Origin: Diadema setosum
Taxonomy: Eukaryota; Echinodermata; Echinoidea; Diadematoida; Diadematidae
Direction of reading: 5' to 3'
NCBI RefSeq assembly: GCF_964275005.1
Contig: NC_092694.1
Span: 29,931,359 to 29,995,358, forward strand
DNA: 64,000 nucleotides
This document shows, one piece after another, positions 1 to 11,200 of this stretch (its first letter is position 1; each line of letters opens with the position of its first letter). The position numbers and the translations under genes were made by a program. Under the pieces are notes generated by a model that saw nothing but the letters and a program-made list of their open reading frames with translations, searched no databases and had not been told where the DNA came from.

Positions 1-189
1 ATGGATATGGTTTGCATCTTTTGCAAAGAAACATCACCTGCTACAGTTGAAATTGGGGAGAAGGGGCGGAGGACACTTGTGATGTCAAGTTTAGAACGTG
101 GTGATGGCTTCCATGAGATGTTTCAGAATGCAACACCACTACGAATCCACGCTGTTTGTCGCAAGAATTACACAAGGAAATGTTCCATA
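1..189 (+). CDS. Candidate first exon, zinc-binding N-terminal module (partial)
   Basis: The reading frame opens with ATG at base 1 and encodes about 63 residues. It begins with a CxxC (residues 5-8, CIFC), runs through a GEKGRRTL segment, and ends in an H-x-V-C-R-K-N-Y-T motif (residues 51-59), a C2HC-like metal-binding arrangement. I recall the same pattern (CxxC, GEKG, ERGDG, H-x-x-CRxxYT) at the N-terminus of many uncharacterised, possibly transposon-related proteins of cnidarians, arthropods and echinoderms; no function is established. After ATA at 187-189 a GTGTCT could serve as splice donor. The open frame continues to 243, but from about 195 it runs into a tandem repeat, so those residues are probably not protein. 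The window starts at the ATG, so upstream context is unknown. No neighbouring exon was found. Confidence 0.4.
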
Positions 190-194
190 GTGTC

Positions 195-1235
195 TTTCTC
201 AAGACATAATATATTTAGAGATTTAAAGTGCATATTGAGGTAACTTAGTCGCAGGGTCATGAGAAAAACAGGAAATTGCAACCATCTTTGGCGCCATTTG
301 GGATTTTGGGACGAGTTCAAGTGGTTCTATTGGTATAGATATGCATGTCTCAAATTTGCGAATAAGAATCTATCTAGATTCCTTGACTCCCATAACATAA
401 AGACATTTTAGTGTGCATAATCGGGTTACTTAGTTGCAGGGTTATGAGAAAACAACAATAGGGAAAGGGGCATTTCGGGCGCCATTTTGAATCTCAGGAT
501 TACCTCAAGTGGTTTTATTGGTAAATGCGTGTTTTAGAAAAATTCCCAATAAGTATATGATTCATTTCATTGAGTCGCAAAACATATATTAAGACATTTA
601 AAGTGCGTGTTGAAGTACCTTGGTGTAAAAACAGAAACGGCAGCAATTTCAGACGCCATTTTAAAGAGCTTAAGCAGTTTTATTTGTTTTTGTGTGTTTC
701 AAAATCTTCCGATATATACTGTATTGTATTTAGTTCCTTATGCTTCAAAACATATGTTTAGACATTTAAAATGTGTTATAGGTAAACCTACTTGCAAAGT
801 TATGAGAAAAAGAGGAAATGTCGGCCATTTTGGACGCCATTTTGGATTTTTGGGAGAGCTCAAGCGGTCTTATTGGTACTTGCGTGCTTCAACGTCTCTG
901 AACATGTATTCTAATGAGTTCCTCATACTTCAAAACATATGTTTAGACATTTAAAGTGTGTTTTTAGGAAACCTACTTACAAAGTTATGAGAAAAACATG
1001 ATATGACGGCCATTTTGGACGCCATCTTGGACTTTTGGAAGAACTCAAGCGATCTTATTGGTACTTGCGTGCTTCTACATCTCTTATAATGTATTCTATT
1101 GAGTTCCTTGTACTTCAAAACATATATTTAGACATCTAAAGTGTGTTTTGGGGAAACCTACTTGCAAAGTTATGAGAAAAACAGAAGAGGCGGCCATTTT
1201 GGACGCCATCTTGGACTGCGGAAAACGCTCAAGGA
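195..1235. repeat. Degenerate tandem array, ~183-bp unit, about 6 copies
   Basis: The phrase GTTATGAGAAAAA or a close variant recurs near 257, 440, 622, 798, 983 and 1168, giving spacings of 176-185 bp. Each unit also has CATTTTGGACGCCATTTT, a line like CTCAAGCGGTCTTATTGG, and AAAACATATATTTAGACAT. The last two or three units are the most alike. Small open frames here are repeat products, not genes. It begins within a few bases of the candidate exon end at 189. Confidence 0.85.
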
Positions 1236-1540
1236 GGATTTATGAGGACTTTTAGTATGTTATGTTACACACATTCCTGGACCTTTCCTGAAAAAAATCA
1301 GCTTGTTACCAAAAATGTCCAGGTTAAACCCTAATGCTCTTGGACTAATGTTGCTGACAGTGCTTGTCGTTTCACACCGTCTTTCCATAATCCATGTAAG
1401 GAAAACTTACAATGTTGCTCAATGACTGCGCTGTGGAATATATTACATTCTGTTATGTATTGTAGTCCCATTAAGGTTGAAGACTGACAGCGCACGCACA
1501 CACGCACAAGCATACACACCCTCAAAATTACTTTTCCACA
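1236..1540. other. Unassigned non-coding stretch
   Basis: I see no gene, repeat or mobile-element signature between the 183-bp array and the simple repeats. Confidence 0.5.
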
Positions 1541-1545
1541 AGGTG

Positions 1546-1700
<155 letters not shown>

Positions 1701-2280
1701 GTGTAACATAATTATGTATGGTCTATCGTGAGCCCCCTCCAATATTTGCCCCCAATCCAAAACTGCTTCCGGCGCGCCTGGATGTGAATGAATATAATAA
1801 TGGATTAAGCCAGGGTATACTTGTGTAAGGTACCACAGTTGTACGTCTGACGTATCATATCACATACTCACATTATAATTTTCATGATACCAGTACATTG
1901 CAGTTCGGTCTTTAACATGGGAGGATTATGAAAGATGAGAAGATTCAGTAGTAATGTTGGGACGTATTTCAATACTGTGCCTCCTTTATGGTATAGGCCT
2001 ACTGTATGGATATGTTTGATCAGTTTGTGTGAATCGTTGATATTGAGTTATGTAAAACAGTTGCTACAGTTGCTATAGTTGGTACACTTTGATAAAGTGA
2101 CCTCTGCTTGCTGTTGACAGAGGCATGATGTCGAGCGGAAGCTGGTGTGTCCTGACGCATTGCGTGCTCTAGTCTAGTGCGAGACATGTGGGGACCCACG
2201 TGCCTTACCACATATCATCATCCAACAACAACACATCACACCACACCACAACAACGAACACCATGCCAACCCCCTTACAT
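1701..2280. other. Unassigned non-coding stretch
   Basis: No gene or recognisable element seen. It lies between the microsatellite and the 52-55 bp tandem array. Confidence 0.5.
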
Positions 2281-3003
2281 TGTCATACATAAGAAATGAG
2301 AAAGTCACTCATTTGTGTCATGCGATACAGTATATTGTCATACATAAGAAATGAGAAAGTCTCACATTTGTGTCATGCGATACAATATGTTGTCATACAT
2401 AAGAAATGAGAAAACCACTAATTTGTCTCATGCGATACAATGTGTTTTCATACATAAGGTAAAAAGTCTCACATTTGTGTCATGCGATACAATAAGTTGT
2501 CATACATAAGAAATGAGAAAGTCTCACATTTGTGTCATGCGATACAATATGTTGTCATACATAAGAAATGAGAAAACCACTAATTTGTCTCATGCGATAC
2601 AATGTGTTGTCATACATAAGGTAAAATGTCTCACATTTGTGTCATGCGATACAATAAGTTGTCATACATAAGAAATGAGAAAGTCTCACATTTGTGTCAT
2701 GCGATACAATATGTTGTCATACATAAGAAATGAGAAAACCACTAATTTGTCTCATGCGATACAATGTGTTGTCATACATAAGGTAAAAAGTCTCACATTT
2801 GTGTCATGCGATACAATAAGTTGTCATACATAAGAAATGAGAAAGTCACTCATTTGTGTCATGCGATACAATAAGTTGTCATACATAAGAAATGAGAAAG
2901 TCTCACATTTGTGTCATGCGATACAATAAGTTGTCATACATAAGAAATGAGAAAACCACTCATTTGAGTCATGCGATACAATATGTTGTCATACATAAGA
3001 GTT
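2281..3003. repeat. Tandem array of 52/55-bp units with a three-unit higher-order period
   Basis: Units starting TGTCATACATAAG occur at 2281, 2336, 2391, 2446, 2498, 2553, 2608, 2660, 2715, 2770, 2822, 2877 and 2932, with a partial at 2987. Three variants alternate: A (55 bp, AAAGTCTCACATTTGTGTC), B (55 bp, AAAACCACTAATTTGTCTC) and C (52 bp, AAGGTAAAAAGTC). From 2336 to 2821 they appear as A-B-C three times, a 162-bp higher-order unit. The array ends at the 3' end of the USP-like exon. Confidence 0.95.
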
Positions 3004-3013
3004 TGGATTTCTT

Positions 3014-3019
3014 TTTATT
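3014..3019 (-). terminator. AATAAA polyadenylation signal of the USP-like gene
   Basis: Reading the minus strand, AATAAA lies about five bases after the TAA stop at 3024-3026. Cleavage 10-30 nt downstream would fall at the edge of, or inside, the tandem array at 2281-3003. The 3' UTR would therefore be extremely short unless a later signal is used. Confidence 0.5.
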
Positions 3020-3023
3020 GACA

Positions 3024-4638
3024 TTAATCTTCTTTTCTTAAAACAACAAAATATGCTTGCCCGTCGGGAAGCTCGTAGCTTTGGTCGTCGACAAGATTAA
3101 GGTCATTTAGATAACATGCTTCACCAGATGAAAGGATCTTTGATGCGGTGAAATGGCCGTCATGTACAAAAAACCCATGGTGACTAATTATTGCGACTTG
3201 TCGGAACTTTTCGTGGCCAACTTCAACAATTTGTGACACCATGACAGTGTGCATTATTTTCTCAATACCTTTTATGCCTTTCGTGACCCTCTCAATTTTG
3301 CAGATCAACACTCTCGGTAATGACAGAAACTTGTCAAATTTTTTTCGCACTCTCCCATGGCAGTTTGGTTGGCAACAATTTTCTTCAGACATATGTTCTC
3401 TTCTTTCAAATTCCTCTATTAGCGAACTTAAGTTACATGTTTTATCTCTCCAGTGGCTTCGCAAATCCAAAAACAGATGACTTTCTTCTTCCACTGTATA
3501 TGTTCTTGACAGCAAACAGTTTTCGCAAGTTTTTAGGTAACTAATTCGAATATTTGTGTCAATTCTACATTCTTTTATAACAATATCCATCCACTCCCAC
3601 GCCTTTCCGACTTGACCTGGTGTTATCCCTATAGCCGTCTCTGCTTTTTGGAGAGTTTGTACAATATATTTTCTATCCGCATTACTCAGTGTCATTCCAG
3701 TTTGAACGATTGCGAGGGAATTGTAAATGCACTCTTCGAGTGATGTCTCATCATTTAGCATTAACACATCCCCATCTCTGTTAATTCTATTACATTTAGC
3801 TCGAACCTGGCGTATTTGTAGCAAAGGATTCATCACTGCTTCAAACCAGCAACAGTTTTTACACCTTATCCTGTGAACGATTTCAAAAGTTGCTTGTAGG
3901 ATTGTTTCGTCAGATAATATGTCTGTGTGCTGTAAATTTATTTCGTTTGGTTTCTTTGGCTTATTGTAATTGATTTTAACGTATGGCTTCAAATGGTCTG
4001 CCAAGTCCCAAAATAATAGTCCTGACCAAAGCGGAGATGTTTTTAGGAGCACTTGAATTGCCTGCAAAAACTGAGGTCTATAAAGATCGTTATCAGACTT
4101 GCCATCATACAACCTCATGTCTTCCAGCACGCATTCAAATATACTATCTATAAATGTTATGAAGCTTTCTATTTTTATTACACATTTGTCTCTACTCATT
4201 TTTTTCTTTAAAATGTCTTCTCTATTCTTTCTTAATAGAACACATGTTTTCCTTGCTCGCACAATTTTCAGTTGAAGCATAGAATACGCGCTGTCAGCAA
4301 GGGGAGTCCATTTACTGGACATTGTCAATACAATTATGCATCGTAGAGTGTCCGTAAACTCATAAACCGTGTCTGAATGAACAAGAAGGCTACCAAAAGA
4401 ACTCCATTCCTGTACTTTTCCTGAATAATATTCTCTACATATTTTTGTGATATATTGCTTTGTGCATACAAGCACCATTTTATCATAAAAATCTACATGT
4501 CTTCCTTCGTCCACGCCTTCTTTTGGGAGAATCCGAAGAAGCCGAGAACCCGGATCTTGCCTCACGGCCAAAGTGGTCTCGAAGCTGACGTCCTGTCTCG
4601 TCTTGTCGGTCACCCTCTTACGCTTCCTAGCGGTGACC
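3024..4638 (-). CDS. Terminal exon, USP-type deubiquitinase-like protein (C-terminal half)
   Basis: An open frame of more than 530 codons ends in TAA at 3024-3026. Numbering from the GTG at 4611-4613, the C-terminal 170 residues follow the USP/UCH peptidase pattern: CxxC (363/366), a hydrophobic strand, SLIEEFERREHM, paired cysteines (CQPNC, 414-418), a LPRVLICKIERV strand, then the His box AIISHHG...HDGHF with probable catalytic His487, YLND with a candidate Asp, and a final AYFVVLRKED strand. Family knowledge: USPs cleave ubiquitin isopeptide bonds with a Cys-His-Asp triad. The N-terminal Cys box (GNTCYxNS type) is not visible in this exon, so it must lie in an upstream exon or be missing. 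There is no ATG near the 5' end; instead TTTTCTCGTTATCACTCAG precedes the frame, a good acceptor with the exon starting at 4638. Upstream exons were not found. An inactive paralogue or an expressed pseudogene is possible. Confidence 0.6.
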
Positions 4639-4893
4639 CTGAGTGATAACGAGAAAACGGTTTAAGATTAAAACAGGTAGGCAAATAAGGCAATAAAGCT
4701 TACAACTGCAAGAAAACCCGATCTCTTCCCAACTCCCTGACCTTATATGGCACGAAAATTATGACCTTATTCTACAGACACCTTCAGCATTGGTGCGTTC
4801 GATTCCCATGGTCAAAGACATATCCCGAGCGCATTCTAGAAATGAATGCGACTTGTGGATCTGGTCGAGTCTGGCGTATCTCAATGTCACCAC
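4639..4893. other. Probable intron of the USP-like gene
   Basis: The AG acceptor is at 4639-4640 on the minus strand. No further coding exon on this strand was recognised before the MITE at 4894. Confidence 0.35.
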
Positions 4894-5067
4894 CAGGGGC
4901 TGTAGATCCAGGAATTCCGTAAAGGGAAGGCGCCTTTACAAAATTAAAGGGGGCGCAAACGTCCCCATTTTTTCTTGTATTTCTTTTTTCTTTTTAACAA
5001 ACAATGGTCAGTGGCGGATCCAGAGGGCGCGCGCCCGGTGCGCCCCCTCTGGATCCGCCACTGACCA
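4894..5067. mobile_element. hAT-like MITE, rearranged right end
   Basis: The left end CAGGGGCTGTAGATCCAGG and the following GAATTCCGTAAAGGG match the element at 61411-61570. The right end CTGGATCCGCCACTG is its terminal inverted repeat. Just inside it, an extra inverted copy of the same end gives a palindrome with 23-bp perfect arms (5005-5027 and 5045-5067) around a GC-rich 17-base loop. The CAGTGGCGGATCC type of end is shared by many non-autonomous hAT-like elements; the superfamily call is inference. Confidence 0.7.
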
Positions 5068-5506
5068 CTAATACTGTCAATATTACTTGCTTTATTGTTT
5101 GCATTTATTCTGACTCTCCAGTGAAAATAAAGCAGAGTTGCATTATCATAAAGAATCTATCTAGATTGATAAAACAAAATGCGTAATCTCTTGTGATACT
5201 TCAGCATACTGAGTATGTATGTGTGTATGCACAAATCCTAAACCTTATTATATTGATTCCGTCAGCATGAACAGCGCTTGACTTTGCTAACGAAATCGTG
5301 GAAATGATATTCAGTTTTTGCCTCGTGTGAAGAAGAATTACGGCAGTACTGTGAACATTCAGCGTGCGGGTAAAGTGTTTGTTTTGGGGTCATGTAACAT
5401 TCCCTATCCATTCATATCGGAAACAACAATAGCATGTAGATGAGACAAAAAACAAAACAAAAACGGACAGAATTGGGTAATTCATCCATAATATTATGTT
5501 ACTTAC
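5068..5506. other. Unassigned non-coding stretch
   Basis: No gene or repeat recognised. Confidence 0.45.
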
Positions 5507-5790
5507 TTAAAAAGGATATTACAGTTTCGGTTGAGATGAGGCTTCAGATTTCCTACGTGTTCGATGATTAATTTTTTTATTTTTTTTTTTTAGATAATGA
5601 GAAGCATCTCATGAAATATGAAAGAACATGTAATTCCAAAAGATATAGAGTTTATTGGATGAAAGTTAGTTTTGAAAGGGCCGACATATCAAAAATCAAA
5701 CGATCCAAATAGAAGGTGGGACCTACCTTTTATTAGGATCGCTGTGTTCTACAATGCTTTTGGATATATGGCTTTTTTTTTTCAATGCAA
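5507..5790. mobile_element. Half copy of a TTAA-ended palindromic MITE (family M2)
   Basis: It begins TTAAAAAGGATATTACAG, runs through a GATGAGGCTTCAGATTT region and a TTATTGGATGAAAGTTAG segment, and reaches the turn (CCTTTTATTAGGATCG) as in the full copies at 49906-50319 and 52611-53237. The right half is missing after about 5790. Confidence 0.65.
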
Positions 5791-6124
5791 ATAACAAACG
5801 CTGGGGAAGGGTGATTATGAGAAGTGTGATTGTTTGGGGCCTAATTTTAACACTTAGGGGTTATTGTCAAGGGAGGTAACTATACTGGAAATGCCCAGAA
5901 TTCTGAAATAAGGTAGTGTTGACGGTATAAACAATAAAATACCGTACGTCGAAGAAACGCCTAAACACAACTGGTGGCAGTGATAGGCATTGTCGAACTA
6001 TAATTCGACAATGTCTATTGACATAGTATTCCGTCAATGATTTATCAAAAAAATATCTAAGTGGACATCATTATTGGCAATATCACGGTTACTCCTTGAC
6101 TTTTTTTTTAAATAGCAGAACTTA
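5791..6124. other. Unassigned non-coding stretch
   Basis: Nothing recognised except a short T-run and a local inverted repeat (ATTGTCGAACTATAATTCGACAAT) at about 5989-6012. Confidence 0.4.
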
Positions 6125-6480
6125 ACCTGAGTAGTGGCGGGGGGGGGGTGGGTTGGGTGGGAGATTGCCCTATGTGGGGAATTGTCCAAAGGGGAATTGG
6201 CGTTGATGATAATGGCCCTAAGAGGTTTGTTGTCCTGATAGTATCTTTCTGGGCTTAGTTATCCGGGAGTACTTATCCAGGGGGAACTGTTCTAGGGGAA
6301 TTTCCCAGGGGATAATTGCTCTGAAGGGTAGGGTAATTGCATTTGGAGGGTGGTGGTGGTGGTGGGGGGGGGGGTGGTAATTGCCCTAGGGGAGAATAGT
6401 CGGGGGAGGGATATCCTGGTGGTAGTCAACTGGAGGGTAGTTTTCCGGGGGGGGGGGGGGAGTTGTCCTAGACCCCCAAA
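6125..6480. repeat. Degenerate G-rich ~14-15 bp array (GGGGTAATTGCCCTA type)
   Basis: Phrases such as GGGGAATTGTCC, GGGGATAATTGCTCT, GGGTAATTGC and GGTAATTGCCCTAGGGG recur with a short period, mixed with G-runs up to 14. The same motif occurs in a cleaner form at 27276-27330. It resembles the short-unit outer arms of foldback elements in this window, but no inverted partner was found. Confidence 0.6.
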
Positions 6481-7173
6481 TATGGTATAAGGTTCATACT
6501 TTTGCCAATAATATATCCCTTGTGCATCAGAGATTTTCATCATTATATAGCTTAATCCATTGAAAATAAGTTCTGAGAGACAACCTGTTTCTTTACAAGA
6601 GTATAACCATCAACTAGTCATAAGCACAACAATTCATGATTACTTGAAGAATTTTTGATACAGCTAGTAAAGCCGTTACTTTTCGAGAGTTTGTTTTCTG
6701 ATGGGTCATCGTTTGTGTGCTATACTTTGACTATCTTAAGGGAATTTGGGCAAGTATCCGAAAGGAGAGCTATATTAAAGTCTTACACTTATGTTATCAT
6801 GTCCAGTAGATTTGCTATTAATACCTTATGGTGCAATGTTCATAAATCCAAACGTCCTAGTTTGCCTCACCATAAAGTTACAGAATGAAAAAAAAAATAG
6901 GAAACATCTGAAAAAAAATATATATTGCAATGTAGAGGAATGGAGAGTAGGTTTGAATTAATTTACCGAGTGTGGAGAGACGAAATCTCACGCTGGAAGG
7001 TATAGGGAAGGGTAACATGTAGGTGCAGACGCTGCCTCCACCCAAACCTCTCTCTGAGAGCACCTGCGAGACATCTGTCAAAGTGAATGTAAGCAAGAAA
7101 AGCAAAGTATTTAATAAATATCATATTATTTAGACGAAAAGTGTTGACTAGTCTGACAACTGGGCAAAACGTT
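6481..7173. other. Unassigned non-coding stretch
   Basis: No supported gene or element; the short open frames here look random. Confidence 0.45.
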
Positions 7174-7560
7174 TTTCAATTCAACTCAATTCAATCTGTT
7201 TTATTCACAATACTGCCATGGCAGCCAAGTGGCTGAATTGCGGAGTGACATACAGCTGTGTGTACAATGAAATACAAAATATCATTATTGCTGTAATACA
7301 ATACATAATAATATACACACACGCATACAGTATATTCATAATTATTTGATAAAACTATGACGAAATAATAAGTTATCTCCACGGTATAAAGAATACAAAC
7401 TAAGACGGCAAAATCACCATGAATAAAAGATATCAATTGCTAATTTATTATTCACCAGATCAGAGGAGCTACAACATCGATCACATCTATGACGAATGCA
7501 TGTTGAACATCGAGAAACATGCATTACATGTGACAAAAACAAGAGCAGAAATGTAAGTAC
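7174..7560 (-). mobile_element. LINE 3'-end relic
   Basis: Read on the minus strand, it ends in GAATTGAATTGAGTTGAATT-like short repeats (7174-7195) after an AT-rich tail with TGCCATGGCAGTATTGTGAA. This is the usual look of a 3' UTR and tail of CR1/L2-type LINEs in invertebrates. No coding part remains. Confidence 0.45.
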
Positions 7561-8220
7561 ATCAACACCCATTGCGCTCAGTAAGCGTCCAAAGGCTGTG
7601 TAGATAGACAGCCAATTGGCAAGTAGAAGGTAGCCAGCGAAATGGAGGAAATAAGATGAAAAGAAAGAAATGACTGGTAGTAACTACATTGTATTTTAAC
7701 ATTACAGAAAGGATTTGAAACATGCTAAAGCATGATTGGAGTCGGCATGTGACACTTGCTGTAGACTACAAGCATGCGAAAATTCAAACGTGATTTCCTT
7801 TTTAAACAGCCATATTAGGTGTGGATAAATTGGAATATGACTGAAAATTAATATAATTTGAAATACTGGTACTCTTGCTGGCTTTTATTTCCTGAAAGTA
7901 AATGTTTCATTCTGTTATTTCATGGAATGCATATCATTTCGAAATACAAGTAGTAATCAAAGCTCTGGTGTATTCTAGTACCCCATTCTATAATCGGTAC
8001 TACTTTCTTATTGTGCATTAGGCTAGTGTACATGGGGGATTTTTTACTTTAATTATCACAGGATAAATCATATCAAAATAAGTGTAGCATAACTTTTCAA
8101 CAAGCAATAGCCTGAGCAACAGAACATAAAGAGTAACTATTCATGTTTACAACTTCTCAAGTGCTGCAAGTGTTTGTGGAAATACGGCACAATTCTCAAC
8201 AGTTGGAATTTAAAAAGGAC
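7561..8220. other. Unassigned non-coding stretch
   Basis: No gene or element recognised. It directly flanks the 3' tail of the full-length LINE. Confidence 0.45.
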
Positions 8221-8221
8221 C

Positions 8222-11200
8222 TTTTGTTTGTTTGTTTGCTTTTATTTCTGCATTCAATCAAATGCAATTTGAATGCAAACTTCAAAAAGTACAAAGACAA
8301 AGAATAACAAGTGCAATGAAATGAATCGATAACAGTACATAAATAGATTCACATAGGTGATTGCATTGAGCAATGTTGATACACAGAAACATGAAATAAA
8401 ATATACAGTATTTTTCAGTAAACAACAGAGATAATTGAATGCAGGAGACCACCATCATAAGCGATTAAACTTGAAATGGATGGAGGCCTCATAAAATGAC
8501 TATCCAACGACATAACTCTCTTGGAGGAAGGTGATCAGGTGAGTGCAGTGCAGTTGCAGGTGAGAGTGCAAGATGCAGTTGAAGGAAGAAAATAGAGATT
8601 GACAATAAGATGACAATCTATACTATAAATATTTGTTAGCTCAGTTGGTTTGGAGAATATAATTGTATCAAATATCGTTTAAGTGAAGCTTTCAAAGAAT
8701 AAATACTTGAACAAGACTTTATATTATCCGGGAGATTATTCCAAATATCCGGACCCGAATATCTTATAGATTTATGTGTCACTAATAATTTGGGATTCAA
8801 AAGGTGGAAATTTCTACATATACGAGTAGGGTACGAATGGACAGAAGTATTGAACCTAAACATGTTATCAAACGATGATGGAAGTTGATGATGTATATAT
8901 TTGAACATAATTACTGCTACTTGAATAATATTCAAATCAAAAACCTTCAATGTTTTAAGCTCATGAAATAAAGAATCAGTATGAGCCAGAAAATGCGATC
9001 CTGTACAAATACGTATAACTTTCTTTTGTAATTTAAATATAGAATTTATTTTGGTAGAGCCGCAAGTACCCCATACAACATTGCAATAACTTATATATGG
9101 GAGAATTAAGGAATTATATAATAGAAATAAAGTTGAACGAGGAAGAAAGAACTTCAGCTTGGAAATTATCCCTATATTTCTAGAAATACACGTTGTAACA
9201 TGATGTAAATGCTCATTCCAAGTCAAACTTTCATCTATATATACTCCTAGAAATTTTGAATTCATTTTCTTTTCTAATGGGATATCATCAATGTTAATAT
9301 GTATCAACGTATCTTCATTATGAGAATGAAGTTTGAAATGAATAAAATGAGTCTTTTTTATATTCAAAGAAAGTTTATTAGACTTAAACCAATTTGATAC
9401 TTTACTAATTTCAATATTTAGAGTGTCATTTAAAATCTTAAGATCTTTATGAGAATAAAATATATTCGTATCGTCAGCAAATAGAACAAAAGAGAGAAGA
9501 GAGGATGTATTTATAATATCATTAACATAAAGAAGAAATAATAATGGGCCTAGAATTGAGCCTTGAGGAACACCACATTTAATTAAAAGGGGGTCAGATT
9601 CACAACCATTAAAAATAACATATTGTCTTCTATTAGTTAGATAATCTTTAAGCCATAAATGTGCTTGTCCTCGAATACCATAATGACTAAGTTTCGTGAG
9701 TAAAATAGAATGATCAAGAGTATCAAATGCTTTACTCAAATCACAAAATATACCTGCAACATGTTCTTTGTTTGCAAAAGCACTCGTAATTTTGTCATAA
9801 ATTTGTGTTAGTGCTAAATCAGTTGAATAATTTTTTCTGAAACCATATTGATTGGGAATAAGTAAATCATACTTATTAATAAATTTAAGAAGTCTATTAT
9901 AAACAATTTTTTCTAAGATTTTGGATATACTAGGCAATAAAGAAATAGGACGATAATTGCTAATTTCATGAGGATCATCTTTTTTATGTACAGGATTTAC
10001 TTTCGCTATTTTCAGCAGATCAGGGAAAATACCTTGTGATAAAGAAAGATTAAATATATAACTTAACGGTTCTGCGAGTGGATAAACTATTTCTTTCAAT
10101 AACATCATACTTATCTTATCAGAGCCACAAGATTTAGAGCTATTTAAAGATTTAGTGATACTAATGATTTCACTGGGACTTGTTGGATTAAGATAAATAG
10201 ACTCTTGATTTTGGTCAAAAAGATAATCTGTAAAATGAGCAGAAGTATTGCTAATTTTAGTAGCAAGTTCCGGACCGATATTAACGAAAAATGAGTTAAA
10301 TGAATTAGCATACATATTGGGATCATTTATTTTAATACCGTTTAATGTGATATCATCCGCTGGCGGAGAATCAGGCTTTTTACCTAGGACCTCTTTAATA
10401 ATTTTCCATGTTGCATTAATATTCGAAGAAACCTTTTTCATTCTGTCAGAAAAATATAATCTGCGGGATAAACGAATCAATTTTGTCAATTTATTTCGAT
10501 AAACTTTATACATATTCAAATTATATTCAGTTGGGTTACGAATGTGTAACTTATACAAAAAATTACGAGTTTTTATGGATTTCAAAATACCTTTTGTAAT
10601 CCAAGGATTTCTTGGTTTATTTCGGTTAATTCTTATTCTGCATAAAGGAATATTATTTTCATAATAATATAATAATTTATCATTAAAACATTTATATGCC
10701 AAATTAACATTGTTAATACTATAAATATCTGTCCATTCCTCTAAAAATAAATTCTGTTTCAATAATTCCACATTACGTTTTGACTCTTTATAATACCATA
10801 TTTTATCATGTAATTTATTACGACCCACTTTACATTCACAAATTGAAAATATTGGTAAATGATCAGAAACTTCAGAACATAATATACCCCCCATAATTGT
10901 ATTATTATACACATTCGAAAATATATTATCAATCTGAGTTGACGAGTGTGGATTTATCCTGGTGGGTTTATTGATAATTGACATAAACCCATATGAATAC
11001 ATTAAATGCATAAAATTAAGGGAATTATTGTTATCGGATGTGGGCGAAAAGTTAATGTTGAAATCACCAAAAATAAAAACATGTTTACTTTCATTACCTA
11101 TCTTATGGAGATATAAATCCAATTCATCACAAAATAATTCACAATTCAGATCAGGAGGTCGATAGATTAAACCTATAATAACATTTTTAGAGAGTGGGTT

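Noticed and set aside
8222-8238. Target-site duplication for LINE copy 1
   Set aside because: I compared the sequence beside the tail with that beyond 12640 and found no convincing direct repeat.
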